From NCBI RefSeq assembly GCF_011043555.1, contig NZ_JAAKGS010000003.1:124001-188000 (forward strand): a stretch of DNA of 64,000 bases. The letters run 5' to 3'. The notes below the pieces were generated by a model. The model saw nothing but the letters and a program-made list of their open reading frames with translations. It was not told the origin of the DNA and made no database searches. This document shows, piece by piece, positions 51,994-61,081 of the stretch (position 1 is the stretch's first letter; each line of letters begins with the position of its first letter). Both the position numbers and the translations under genes were made by a program. Source of the DNA: Sphingobacterium sp. SGR-19 (GTDB taxonomy: Bacteria > Bacteroidota > Bacteroidia > Sphingobacteriales > Sphingobacteriaceae).

Positions 51994-54003
51994 TTATTTA
52001 GTTGTTTGGTCGTCTACAGGCACAAATAACACAGCATTGGCAGCTACACTTCCGTCTGCACCTTTAGTACTCAGCTCAACAAACGTCTCATTTCCCTCTG
52101 CTTTTACGTGAAGTTCGCCCAATGACACCCAAGTGCTTGACGTTTGCCCTTTAATTTCGATTTCAGACAAATTTAATATTTTTTCTGATACCTGCTCGCC
52201 ACTTGCTAACATATATGGAAACTGGGAGGCACTTTCACTGGTTTTTGGAAAATAGGTATATACGTGATAACTGCCCGGTTTCAAATCGCTCGCTACAAAT
52301 CTAGCCGTACTCACGCCGACGTCGCTGTTAGCTTCCACATAGGTAGGTCCGTAGCCCTTTCTATTACTTTCCTTCCAAGTTCCAGTAAAGTGTACCGCAT
52401 TTTTGTCTGTACTGCTGATTATCATGTCCGGCTGACGTCCGTCGGCCTTCGGGTTTGCCGCTAGCTCGGCCTTGATACTATTCACATCAACCTGCTGTAC
52501 AGGAATACGTCCATCAATAGCCAAGCATGCAGCCACGGCAGCCGATTGCCCCAGTACCATAAAGACTGGCTCCATACGGATGGAGCCGAAAGCAATGTGA
52601 CTTGCAGAAAGACATACCGGCACCAGTAGATTAGTCACCTCTTCCCGTTTCGGAACGATCGAACGGTAGGCGATCGGAAACGGCGGGAATCCGCCAACCT
52701 CCACATTCCCTTCATTTTTAACCATCCCGTTTACAACCAGGCGATCGCAGTTGTGTGAATCCATCGTGTAAGCTGCCCATCCCACTTCATCATCTACTAT
52801 CTCCCTGCCCTGGCAGTGATGTTGAGTCATCACCAGTTCGCCGACCATACGCCGTGCCTCGCGTATATACAACTGAGGGCTCCAATGGCCATTGTCCACG
52901 TATTCGTCCTTCGGATAGCCCCACTCTTTCATCTGTTTACGAATGAATTCCGGAACCGACAGATCGTTTCCTACGAAATAAAGCAGCCCCTTGGTATAAT
53001 CTTCGTGTGCTTTTATGATCTCTTGCCGACGTTTGTAATCTGCCTCCGGATAGTCCCAGTTCGCTCCGATCATATCCGTAGAAAATCCGTTTCGGTTGTT
53101 AATGTCGGTCTTTCCGTTCGGCATCAAACTCCAGATGAACACATCGGTAAGTGCCTTCCAGGGCTGGATTTCTTTTTGTCTACGGAGTAACTCGTAACGC
53201 GAAGGATCATAATTATCTGGTTGGGTAATGGGGACTCGGTTTTCCGGCACGTTAGTTAGCGCGATGCGGAAATTGTAAGCCTGCACCTTTTTGTCTCCTG
53301 TACCATCGGGCTGCAATTCACCATCGCGTATTCCCCATAGCAACCCACTAGCCGCATTACCCCGCTCCACGTACGGATCCACACCATCCGGAAACTGGTG
53401 TCCTTTCATCAGCTGTACTCCATTTATTGTTTCTCCATATACGTTGTTGGCTTCTCTCCCTATATGATAGGATACTCCCGCCGCAGCAAACAGATCTCCT
53501 TCATACGTGCAGTCCATATATACTTTGGCTTTAACTACCATAACAGGTTTTTCAAGCCCATCTACGGATTGAAAACGAACTAATTTAATGTCTGTTCCAT
53601 TTTTCTCTACGTCCAACAATAACTGTCCGTGATGCATCTCCGCTTCGCAGTTCTCCATGTACTGCTTGAATAATCCTTCGGCGACTTTCGGTTCAAATAT
53701 CCATTGTTCAAATCCGCCATAGTGTTTGCCAATTTTACGGTAGAAGTCCAGCGCTAAGCCACGTACCACGTATTTATTACCGATATCGGTCTGCCCTAGC
53801 CCACCGGAGCTCAAACCACCAAGCATTTGACCCGGATCAACTAAGATAACCGATTTGCCGGCCTTAGATGCCGTATAGGCAGCCACCACACCGGCAGACG
53901 TACCACCGTAAATACAAAGATCATATTCTTTTGTCTGGGATTGGCTAGTGACAACCATTCCCACACATAGTAATGTAAACAAATAACTTTTAAAATGTTT
54001 CAT
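51994..54003 (-). CDS. Secreted FAD-dependent oxidoreductase with C-terminal golvesin-like domain (first copy)
   Basis: From the ATG at 54003, one base after the susD stop, the protein is 669 residues. It has a signal peptide (about residues 1-23), a FAD_oxidored domain with CIYGGTSAGVVAAYTA and GGLSSGGLGQTDIGNK, and conserved REARRMVGELVMTQHHC and SHIAFGSIRMEPVFMVLGQSAA. The last 140 residues (DKNAVHFTGTWKESNRKGYGPTYVE onward) form a golvesin-like beta domain, probably a polymer-binding module. It is in one operon with SusD upstream and the 552-residue paralog downstream. Oxidation of a sugar or other polymer unit is plausible, but no substrate is known. Confidence 0.88.
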   Translation of the reverse strand: MKHFKSYLFTLLCVGMVVTSQSQTKEYDLCIYGGTSAGVVAAYTASKAGKSVILVDPGQMLGGLSSGGLGQTDIGNKYVVRGLALDFYRKIGKHYGGFEQWIFEPKVAEGLFKQYMENCEAEMHHGQLLLDVEKNGTDIKLVRFQSVDGLEKPVMVVKAKVYMDCTYEGDLFAAAGVSYHIGREANNVYGETINGVQLMKGHQFPDGVDPYVERGNAASGLLWGIRDGELQPDGTGDKKVQAYNFRIALTNVPENRVPITQPDNYDPSRYELLRRQKEIQPWKALTDVFIWSLMPNGKTDINNRNGFSTDMIGANWDYPEADYKRRQEIIKAHEDYTKGLLYFVGNDLSVPEFIRKQMKEWGYPKDEYVDNGHWSPQLYIREARRMVGELVMTQHHCQGREIVDDEVGWAAYTMDSHNCDRLVVNGMVKNEGNVEVGGFPPFPIAYRSIVPKREEVTNLLVPVCLSASHIAFGSIRMEPVFMVLGQSAAVAACLAIDGRIPVQQVDVNSIKAELAANPKADGRQPDMIISSTDKNAVHFTGTWKESNRKGYGPTYVEANSDVGVSTARFVASDLKPGSYHVYTYFPKTSESASQFPYMLASGEQVSEKILNLSEIEIKGQTSSTWVSLGELHVKAEGNETFVELSTKGADGSVAANAVLFVPVDDQTTK

Positions 54004-54004
54004 A

Positions 54005-55693
54005 TCAATAATTTGGATTTTGTTCAAGATTCGGATTCGTTACGGTCTCGATATTCGGAATAGGCCATAGGTAATCACGCTCTGCATTGAATTTACGATT
54101 TTCGATTACCCTCATCTCGCTTCGATTCGAAACAGCTGAATAATCGACAAACCCGTCCACATCGATTTTAGGTGCAGTTGCTAACAAGCCTCTGGGAATA
54201 CGACCGTAAAGCGTACTGTTCATTATTTTTTCAGCCAATTCCCAACGTCGTAGATCAACCATTCTAAACCCTTCGTTTGCCAATTCATATGCTCGTTCTT
54301 TGCGAACGAGCTCACGAAGTTCAGCTTGCGTTTTGCCTAAAGCAATTGGTGGCATTTCTACCGATGGGCGCTGCCGTACTTCGTTTAATGCGTCATAGAC
54401 TGAGTGGTCGATTTCACCGGCCTCAATCTTAGCTTCTGCATAAATCAAAAGTATTTCGGCATACCGCGATTGGATGATGTTCAATTCTGAACTACCGACG
54501 AAATCCTTGTCTTCAAAATCGACGTATTTTTTCCAACAATAACCAGAAAAGGTTGCATACGCATTAGTCGCTTCCTGATTCCCGATACGGATTGGAACCG
54601 ATGTATTGTATGAATAGTTCCAACACTGTGTACTGTCCTTATGGGTCTCAAACTGGAACCCAAAGAACTCCGTACCGGGAAGAGCAACAGTGTAGCCCAA
54701 ACGTGGATCGCGATTTTGAAATGGTTTTGCCGGATCAAAAAGTGGACTTTCATCAATTTCCTGTCCATCGGTACAGGTATATAAATCTATCAATGCCTGA
54801 GAAGGGATTTTATTGGAATGGCCCTGTCCATTCCGGGAAAGAAAAGCCCGCGGAGCTACGTGGGTTCTTGTACCCTGATCTCTTAAATATTGAAAGGCGA
54901 ATATAATCTCCGGAGAAGATTCACCCGCATAAGAAAACAGTTCACCAAAATTCGGATGAAGCGAATAGATACCCATATCTATCACCGCTTTGGCAGATTT
55001 CGCAGCCTCATCCCATCTCCCATTGTTCAACGCTGCCCGAGCACGTATTGCGAGCGCTGCGCCCTTTGTAGCGCGTCCTATGTCGGCTGCTCCGTAGCTC
55101 TCTGGCAGCACCGCAGCTGCTTCATCTAATTCTTGAAGCACGAAATTTACGACTTCTTCCTTCGGAGCTTTCGGTATCAACGCACTATCCAACGTCAGTC
55201 GACCTTTAGCCAGTGGCACGCCGCCAAAGAAGTCAGCCAAGTACTGATAGGTGAACGCACGGACAAACCGGGCTTCTGCTTGATAGCGTTCATACAATGC
55301 CATATCCATCTGTCCTTCCAACTTATGCATGTTATCCAAAATAAAATTACATTTGCCAATTACCTTATACGCTTCCCGCCAGATATTGATTACGTACCCG
55401 TTGTTACTATCATGATCGCCACGTCCAAGGGATTGCAAAGGCGACGTATTCCGATCCCAACCGAAATCAGAAATGGCATCCTGGGTAAGGTTTACTGGTA
55501 TATCATCTGATGCATGATATACCATGGCACTGTACAATCCGTTAACAACCAATGTCAACTCGTCGGCATTATTGAAATAATCTTCATCCGACGGACCAAA
55601 AAGCGGCTTTCGGTCTAAGTAACTTTCGCACGACTGAAACGCGATAAAAAACATGAGCGCCGTCGAAACAAATATATAACGTATCCTTTTCAT
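54005..55693 (-). CDS. SusD/RagB family nutrient-binding lipoprotein
   Basis: The 562-residue lipoprotein has a signal with lipobox near residue 23 (FIAFQSCESYLDRKP), a SusD N-terminal TPR-like region (EDYFNNADELTLVVNGLYSAM, YRYQAEARFVRAFTYQYLADFFGGVPL), and the SusD C-terminal signature (RKERAYELANEGFRMVDLRRW and LWPIPNIETVTNPNLEQNPNY). It captures substrate at the cell surface for the SusC porin 22 bases upstream. Its stop codon is one base from the ATG of the FAD oxidoreductase. Substrate class is not evident. Confidence 0.95.
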   Translation of the reverse strand: MKRIRYIFVSTALMFFIAFQSCESYLDRKPLFGPSDEDYFNNADELTLVVNGLYSAMVYHASDDIPVNLTQDAISDFGWDRNTSPLQSLGRGDHDSNNGYVINIWREAYKVIGKCNFILDNMHKLEGQMDMALYERYQAEARFVRAFTYQYLADFFGGVPLAKGRLTLDSALIPKAPKEEVVNFVLQELDEAAAVLPESYGAADIGRATKGAALAIRARAALNNGRWDEAAKSAKAVIDMGIYSLHPNFGELFSYAGESSPEIIFAFQYLRDQGTRTHVAPRAFLSRNGQGHSNKIPSQALIDLYTCTDGQEIDESPLFDPAKPFQNRDPRLGYTVALPGTEFFGFQFETHKDSTQCWNYSYNTSVPIRIGNQEATNAYATFSGYCWKKYVDFEDKDFVGSSELNIIQSRYAEILLIYAEAKIEAGEIDHSVYDALNEVRQRPSVEMPPIALGKTQAELRELVRKERAYELANEGFRMVDLRRWELAEKIMNSTLYGRIPRGLLATAPKIDVDGFVDYSAVSNRSEMRVIENRKFNAERDYLWPIPNIETVTNPNLEQNPNY

Positions 55694-55715
55694 GATTTAC
55701 TAAAATTTAACTGAG

Positions 55716-58700
55716 TCAAAAAGTGATATCCAATCCGAAGGTGTATACCTTTACCTGTGGGTAAAAATTACCAGTTCCCACAGGCGCTTCTACATCGTAT
55801 CCATCCCAAAAATCGTCTACACTGAACAAATTCGTGCCGTTAGCAAAAATACGCAGCCTTTGAATACGGGTTCTTGATAACCATTCCTGTGGAAATGTGT
55901 ACCCAATTTGCGCATTTTTAAGCCTTAGGTAAGCTGCATTCCGCATCCAAAACTGGGAAGCCTGCGCATTATTATTCTGCCCAAAGGCCAATCGTGGATA
56001 AGCTGCGTCCCGGTTTTCTGGTGTCCAACGATCCTTATTATCCTCCCGAATAGTTCCACCGATGGCCCCAGTTGTGGTGAAAGGTTGGATACCAGCTCCA
56101 TAGAGATAGCCATCCGCTTTTCCAACACCTTGTAGCAATACGCTTGCATCAAAACCTTTATAGGAAGCTGAACCATTCAGTGAAAATGTATAACGCGGAA
56201 CTGTACTTCCGATAACCACTTTATCACTTTCATTTATGATACCATCTCCGTTTTGGTTTTTATATTTGATATCGCCCGGAGCAAGTGTTCCGAATTGTGT
56301 GGGATGATCAGCTATTTCTTCGTCAGACTGGAAATAACCCTCGACTTCATAACCAAAAATCGATCCGATGGGATAGCCTTCCCGGTTCACGGTCAATCCC
56401 GTGTTATTCACCCCACGCATATCCAATACTTTGTTTTTTACATCAGAAAGATTGGCCGTTATACTATAACGGAACTCACGCTGAAAATCGCTGCGGTATG
56501 TAGCTGCAAATTCCCATCCTTTATTCTCCACCACACCAACATTTTGGTACGGTGCAGATAACCCTATGATCATTGGGATATCCAATAAAAGCAGAATATC
56601 GTTCGTTTTCCGATAATAGTAATCGGCTGTTAGATTCAACCGGTTAAATAAAGTCAAATCTAACCCTATATTCTTTTCTTCCGTACTTTCCCAGGTGATG
56701 TTAGGATTGGATAGATTGTTCAATGCGGCCGTACCGATAATAGCTCCTCCGAGTGTATAGGAACCGAGATCCAGTGCAGCGACAGCCGGATACGTGCCTA
56801 TGTTTTGATTGCCCAATCGCCCCCACGATACACGCACTTTACCTTCGTTTAACCAATGTTTAGTATTCTCCATAAAAGGCTCTTCTGAAAACCGCCATCC
56901 TGCTGACGCTGACGGAAAGAATCCGTAGCGATTTCCTTTTAAAAACCGTGAAGAGCCATCATAACGTGCATTAACTTCCAGCAAGTATTTCTCTTTATAA
57001 TCATAGTTTAAGCGTGAAAAAAAAGATTGCAATGCCCATTCGGATGCACTACCGGTTGCCTGTTGATTTATAGCCTGACCAGCGTCTAAAACCGGAAATT
57101 CTGGTAACACGTATGTATCACGGAATCCCTGTATCCATTCTTCCGTGAAATCCTCACGCGATGCACCGACCAGCCAACGAAAGGTATGATCGGAAAACGA
57201 CTTGTCAACCGTCAGCGTAGCGCGCATATTGTTGTACAACTGCTGGGCATTCCGTTGCGTAAGTGCAGATCGCTGAGGAACGGCATACGCCGGCGAACCA
57301 TCAGCATAATAGGATTGTACGACTTCCCGAAAATTTTTATTCACATCAGTGGAGTATTTCGGCGCATAGTTCACTTCTGCGGTTAGCCAGTCGACAGGCT
57401 TATAGGTAAGCGAGGCATTGATGCTTCCAAATGGAGACTTGTTTATTGCCGTGCCACCATCTTGCGCCGCAGAGACTGGGTTATTCCCATTCCACCCTAA
57501 GCCCCATGTGCCATCGGAGTTTCGAAAAGACTGATTGGCCGGAATACTGTTCATCCATTGGAAAATATTTGCAATTCCTGCTGATGGAGAAGTTAAAACC
57601 GGATTTACATATTGTAAATCTACTTTGGCCAATAGTTTATCTGAAAAGGTAATGTCCACATTGTTCCGGATGGTATACCGCTTAAAATTACTGTTCGCCG
57701 TCAATCCGTTTTGATCGAAATACCCAAATGAAGCTAACATTTTCACCTTGTTCGTTCCACCGTTGATAGTCAGGAAATGACTCTGTTGAAATCCAGACCC
57801 TGTTAACGATTCTTTTTGCCAATCCGTGTTGGTATATTCGTCGCTACTACCATTGCCCTGCGCACGATAAGCCTCCACCAATTCCTCTGAATAGAGTGGC
57901 GAGCTGCCCACATTGGTATAAGCTTCATTTGTCAATAACATATGATCCAAAGCATTCACAATCTCCGGCATATTGGTAGGCGACTGCCATCCAAAATAAT
58001 TATTGTATGAGATCGATACTTTATCTCCAACACCTCTTTTTGTCGTAACCAAAATTACACCGTTTGCCGCACGAGATCCGTAAATGGAGGCAGATGCTGC
58101 ATCTTTTAATATCGAAACCGATTCAATTAGGTTTGGGTCAATGTTGTTTATCGAACCTTCTATCCCATCAATCAATACCATCGGATTAGCGTCTCCAGTT
58201 GTACCTATACCACGGATCCGAATATTTCCCCCGTCAGATCCCGGTTGTCCGGAGCGTTGCGTAACAGTTACTCCTGGAGCCAGCCCCTGGAGGGCCGCAG
58301 ATGTTTGACCAGCGGGACGCGCTGCGATATCTTCCCCAGATACCGATGATACCGCACCTGTCAAATTCACCTTCTTCTGCGTGCCATATCCTACTACCAC
58401 TACTTCATCCAAATCCTGCTCCGCATTAGCCATACGTACCGTATAGCTCGTCTGTCCGGTTAAGTCCACCTGCGACGCACGATAACCAAGTAAGCTAAAA
58501 ATAAGTTGATGGTCTTCAGTCGCGACAGCGATATTAAAATTACCGCGATCGTCTGTCACCGTTTGATGAGAATTAGTATTCGTCTTTACCGTGACATTTC
58601 CCAAGGGTTGCCCGTGTTCGTCAAGAACCTGTCCCGTAATAGATCGCTGCTGTACAGGCTGCCGCTTGCTTTGCGCTACTTTACGGATGATAATCGTATT

Positions 58701-59027
58701 ATCTTTGACAGAATACGTCACGTTCTGTCCCGAAAGTAGGAAATCAATAACAGATGCTGTTGATTTGTTAACAAACTTTCCCGACACCTTTTTGTTCTCG
58801 TCCAAATCTTTGGGCGAATAAACAAATTTAACGCCAGCTAAACTATTGAGTTCCTTAAAAGCATCTTTAATAGCCGTATTTTTAAACTCAACGTTAATTA
58901 GTTGACGCAAAGCCTGTCCCAGTCCCAGTACAGGCGATATTATTAATAAATTTGAAACAATAATTAGGCATAATAATCTTCCATTACACCTTTTTAGTGT
59001 ATTAATTCTCGTTAGTAATTTATACAT
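55716..59027 (-). CDS. SusC/RagA TonB-linked outer-membrane protein
   Basis: The 1103-residue porin transports oligomers across the outer membrane with TonB energy. In order it has a signal peptide (about 18-38), an STN secretin/TonB domain (VEFKNTAIKDAFKELNSLAGVKFVYS, about 45-115), a carboxypeptidase-regulatory-like domain (ITGQVLDEHGQPLGNVTVKT), the TonB box region DEVVVVGYGTQKK at about 210-222, a plug (ALQGLAPGVTVTQRSGQPGS, RGIGTTGDANPMVLIDGIEG), and a beta barrel. The STN domain marks it as a transducer that signals to the FecR protein encoded upstream, so substrate can switch on the operon. It is followed by its SusD. Confidence 0.96.
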   Translation of the reverse strand: MYKLLTRINTLKRCNGRLLCLIIVSNLLIISPVLGLGQALRQLINVEFKNTAIKDAFKELNSLAGVKFVYSPKDLDENKKVSGKFVNKSTASVIDFLLSGQNVTYSVKDNTIIIRKVAQSKRQPVQQRSITGQVLDEHGQPLGNVTVKTNTNSHQTVTDDRGNFNIAVATEDHQLIFSLLGYRASQVDLTGQTSYTVRMANAEQDLDEVVVVGYGTQKKVNLTGAVSSVSGEDIAARPAGQTSAALQGLAPGVTVTQRSGQPGSDGGNIRIRGIGTTGDANPMVLIDGIEGSINNIDPNLIESVSILKDAASASIYGSRAANGVILVTTKRGVGDKVSISYNNYFGWQSPTNMPEIVNALDHMLLTNEAYTNVGSSPLYSEELVEAYRAQGNGSSDEYTNTDWQKESLTGSGFQQSHFLTINGGTNKVKMLASFGYFDQNGLTANSNFKRYTIRNNVDITFSDKLLAKVDLQYVNPVLTSPSAGIANIFQWMNSIPANQSFRNSDGTWGLGWNGNNPVSAAQDGGTAINKSPFGSINASLTYKPVDWLTAEVNYAPKYSTDVNKNFREVVQSYYADGSPAYAVPQRSALTQRNAQQLYNNMRATLTVDKSFSDHTFRWLVGASREDFTEEWIQGFRDTYVLPEFPVLDAGQAINQQATGSASEWALQSFFSRLNYDYKEKYLLEVNARYDGSSRFLKGNRYGFFPSASAGWRFSEEPFMENTKHWLNEGKVRVSWGRLGNQNIGTYPAVAALDLGSYTLGGAIIGTAALNNLSNPNITWESTEEKNIGLDLTLFNRLNLTADYYYRKTNDILLLLDIPMIIGLSAPYQNVGVVENKGWEFAATYRSDFQREFRYSITANLSDVKNKVLDMRGVNNTGLTVNREGYPIGSIFGYEVEGYFQSDEEIADHPTQFGTLAPGDIKYKNQNGDGIINESDKVVIGSTVPRYTFSLNGSASYKGFDASVLLQGVGKADGYLYGAGIQPFTTTGAIGGTIREDNKDRWTPENRDAAYPRLAFGQNNNAQASQFWMRNAAYLRLKNAQIGYTFPQEWLSRTRIQRLRIFANGTNLFSVDDFWDGYDVEAPVGTGNFYPQVKVYTFGLDITF

Positions 59028-59082
59028 TTGAATGTTGATTTAAACATGATCAATACATGGGGTCGCTAAAAAGCGTCCTCTT

Positions 59083-59115
59083 ATTAGAGGTGTTCGCCGC
59101 ACCTCTAATTTTTTC
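59083..59115. other. Hairpin between fecR and susC
   Basis: Ten-base perfect arms ATTAGAGGTG (59083-59092) and CACCTCTAAT (59100-59109) flank a 7-base loop; the T-run follows on the plus strand. On the minus strand a small CGCT/AGCG hairpin follows at about 59064-59076. It may mark a processing site or partial terminator that separates regulator and structural mRNA. Confidence 0.4.
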
Positions 59116-59127
59116 TTCCCTGTAGGT

Positions 59128-60273
59128 TTAGTCATTTGCTGTTACATAGATAACTCCTTTCTTTTCCACAAATGATATATTATTCGTCATTTCCATAATT
59201 TCCAATACATCCATTAGCTGTTCATACCGGCTTATCATCCCGGTAATAGGTAATTCCTGTACTGTTTGATCTACTTGAATAGGTTGTTCGTACCATTGTG
59301 CAAGTTCCTTCATAACATCTGCAACCTGCTCTCCTTCAAAATAAAAGAGTCCTTTGCGCCAGGCACGAACCTTGTTGTTCTCATCCGCGGATGCCACGAG
59401 TATACGATTATTGCTCGGGCTCAAAAATGCTTTTTGATTAGGCGTGAGCACTACAGAAGTATTATATTTATTATGCTTTAATCTTATTTTTCCTTCCAGC
59501 AAGACTACGCTTTCTTCACCAGCCTCCTGCGTATTCACACTAAACTGTGTTCCCAACACCTCCACCGTTTGCAAAGGCGTTTTGACAAAAAAGGGCATCG
59601 GTTTCCCGTCCTGCTCACGCTTGGCAACATCTAAACTTACTTCGCCTGATACATGCACCATACGTTCGGTTTTATTGAAGCTCGACTTAAATTCGATCGA
59701 AGAATGAGCATTCAACCAAACCTGACTCCCATCATCCAATAAAAACGTGAAAACTTTTTTGGTGGGATTTGTAATTTTCCGTGGAGCATCATCTGCTATC
59801 TCTTCCGCCAAAGCGGACAACAAAAACACCTTTTGATCGTCGATAAAACGATAAGCCGAACTATCCTGGATATCTTCATCCAGATCATATGATTTTTCTG
59901 CACCAATAGACAAAATCGGATTTTCTTTCATTACCTGGACAGTTTGCAAACTCTCGGAAGTACCATCCGATCCGCTCATCCGAAAAATGATAAAAGCTGC
60001 CGTGCAGACAAGCAACAAACAGGCGGCAAGTGGGATGTATGGGTTGTGACCGAGCTTTATAACCTTGTTTTTTGACGATATCTGGTTATCAATGGTCTGT
60101 TTAATTTCTTGCTCCAGAAGGTCAAAATCGACATCTGCACCTTCCTTTTCCTTACCAATCTGTTGGTAAAAACGCTCTACGAAACGTTCTTCTTCAGCCG
60201 ATGCCTCGCCTTTGACATATCTTTTAAAGATAGTCGAAAGTTTATTTTTTATCCTATTGGAATTTCTAGACAT
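59128..60273 (-). CDS. FecR-family anti-sigma factor
   Basis: The 381-residue protein has a cytoplasmic N-terminal sigma-binding region (LSTIFKRYVKGEASAEEERF), one membrane helix (YIPLAACLLLVCTAAFIIF, about 80-98), the periplasmic FecR domain (VFTFLLDDGSQVWLNAHSSIEF and VLGTQFSVN) and a C-terminal DUF4974/STN-like domain (VADVMKELAQWYEQPIQV). It relays the signal from the SusC STN domain to the ECF sigma factor encoded 51 bases upstream. The arrangement sigma, FecR, SusC, SusD is the standard cell-surface signalling unit of Bacteroidota. Confidence 0.95.
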   Translation of the reverse strand: MSRNSNRIKNKLSTIFKRYVKGEASAEEERFVERFYQQIGKEKEGADVDFDLLEQEIKQTIDNQISSKNKVIKLGHNPYIPLAACLLLVCTAAFIIFRMSGSDGTSESLQTVQVMKENPILSIGAEKSYDLDEDIQDSSAYRFIDDQKVFLLSALAEEIADDAPRKITNPTKKVFTFLLDDGSQVWLNAHSSIEFKSSFNKTERMVHVSGEVSLDVAKREQDGKPMPFFVKTPLQTVEVLGTQFSVNTQEAGEESVVLLEGKIRLKHNKYNTSVVLTPNQKAFLSPSNNRILVASADENNKVRAWRKGLFYFEGEQVADVMKELAQWYEQPIQVDQTVQELPITGMISRYEQLMDVLEIMEMTNNISFVEKKGVIYVTAND

Positions 60274-60324
60274 ACAAGAAATGGTTTACAATCGTTTCTT
60301 TCTTATATGTCGTAGAAAGCAGTG

Positions 60325-60915
60325 TTAACTCCCAAAAAAAAATAAAAAAAATAAAAATAAAATTTTATGCATCAAGCTACGCAGAAATGTAGTAGCATTA
60401 AGAATTTGATTTTGAACAGTTTTGGTAGATATGTTCAGCAGTTTACCTATCTCTTCCGTACTAAGCCCTTCCTCGTATCTCAACAAGAAAATCTCCTTTC
60501 GCTTGTTCGGAAGCCGGCTTATCCAATAGTTCAGCAGCGTATTCAATTCGTCATCCAACAATTTGCTGTCTGAAAATTCACTGTTCGCCAGCACCTCTGC
60601 AAAATCCTCGATCTCTTCTACGATAAAATCCTTTTTCCGGAATCTGTCAATCACCTTGAATTTAACTGCTCGCATTAAATAAGCTTCTACACGCTGGATA
60701 TCCCGTAATTGTCTTTTGTTCCAAAAATCGACAAAAACTTCCTGAACAATATCTTTGGCTAAATCTTCATCTCGTAATTTTTGGAAAGCATGAACATATA
60801 ATTTCTTCCAGGTGCGGCGATACAGATCGTCGAAAGCAAGGCTGTCCGACTCTCTTATAAGCTGCAAAAGTTCGTCTAAACTATAGGCTGTATATATATG
60901 TCTTGACCGATTCAA
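60325..60915 (-). CDS. ECF sigma-70 factor
   Basis: The 196-residue sigma factor has region 2 (LAFDDLYRRTWKKLYVHAFQKLRDEDLAKDIVQEVFVDFW, about 22-62) and region 4 (LLRYEEGLSTEEIGKLLNISTKTVQNQI, about 145-172). The C-terminus is an oddly hydrophobic tail (FLRSLMHKILFLFFLFFFGS), also seen in related Bacteroidota ECF factors and perhaps a membrane or anti-sigma contact. It should direct transcription of the SusCD operon downstream when released by FecR. It begins the operon; a divergent PoxB-like gene lies 166 bases away. Confidence 0.94.
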   Translation of the reverse strand: MNRSRHIYTAYSLDELLQLIRESDSLAFDDLYRRTWKKLYVHAFQKLRDEDLAKDIVQEVFVDFWNKRQLRDIQRVEAYLMRAVKFKVIDRFRKKDFIVEEIEDFAEVLANSEFSDSKLLDDELNTLLNYWISRLPNKRKEIFLLRYEEGLSTEEIGKLLNISTKTVQNQILNATTFLRSLMHKILFLFFLFFFGS

Positions 60916-61081
60916 TGGAACAATGGATTATAATTGTAACCGCAATATTAAATATTTTTATTTACAAATCAAATTTGAGTTTGATTATCAAAACGGCTAC
61001 ATCATCTGCTTTAAAACCATTTACTGCCTATCGTGTTTTATAGTTAATCCTTAAACAGTTAACGCTCTTTATCGAAAGAAT

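Noticed and set aside
50333..54003. Xanthan lyase annotation for the FAD proteins
   Set aside because: Both have a clear FAD-binding loop and no polysaccharide lyase fold; the label comes from the golvesin-like C-terminal domain of some relatives.
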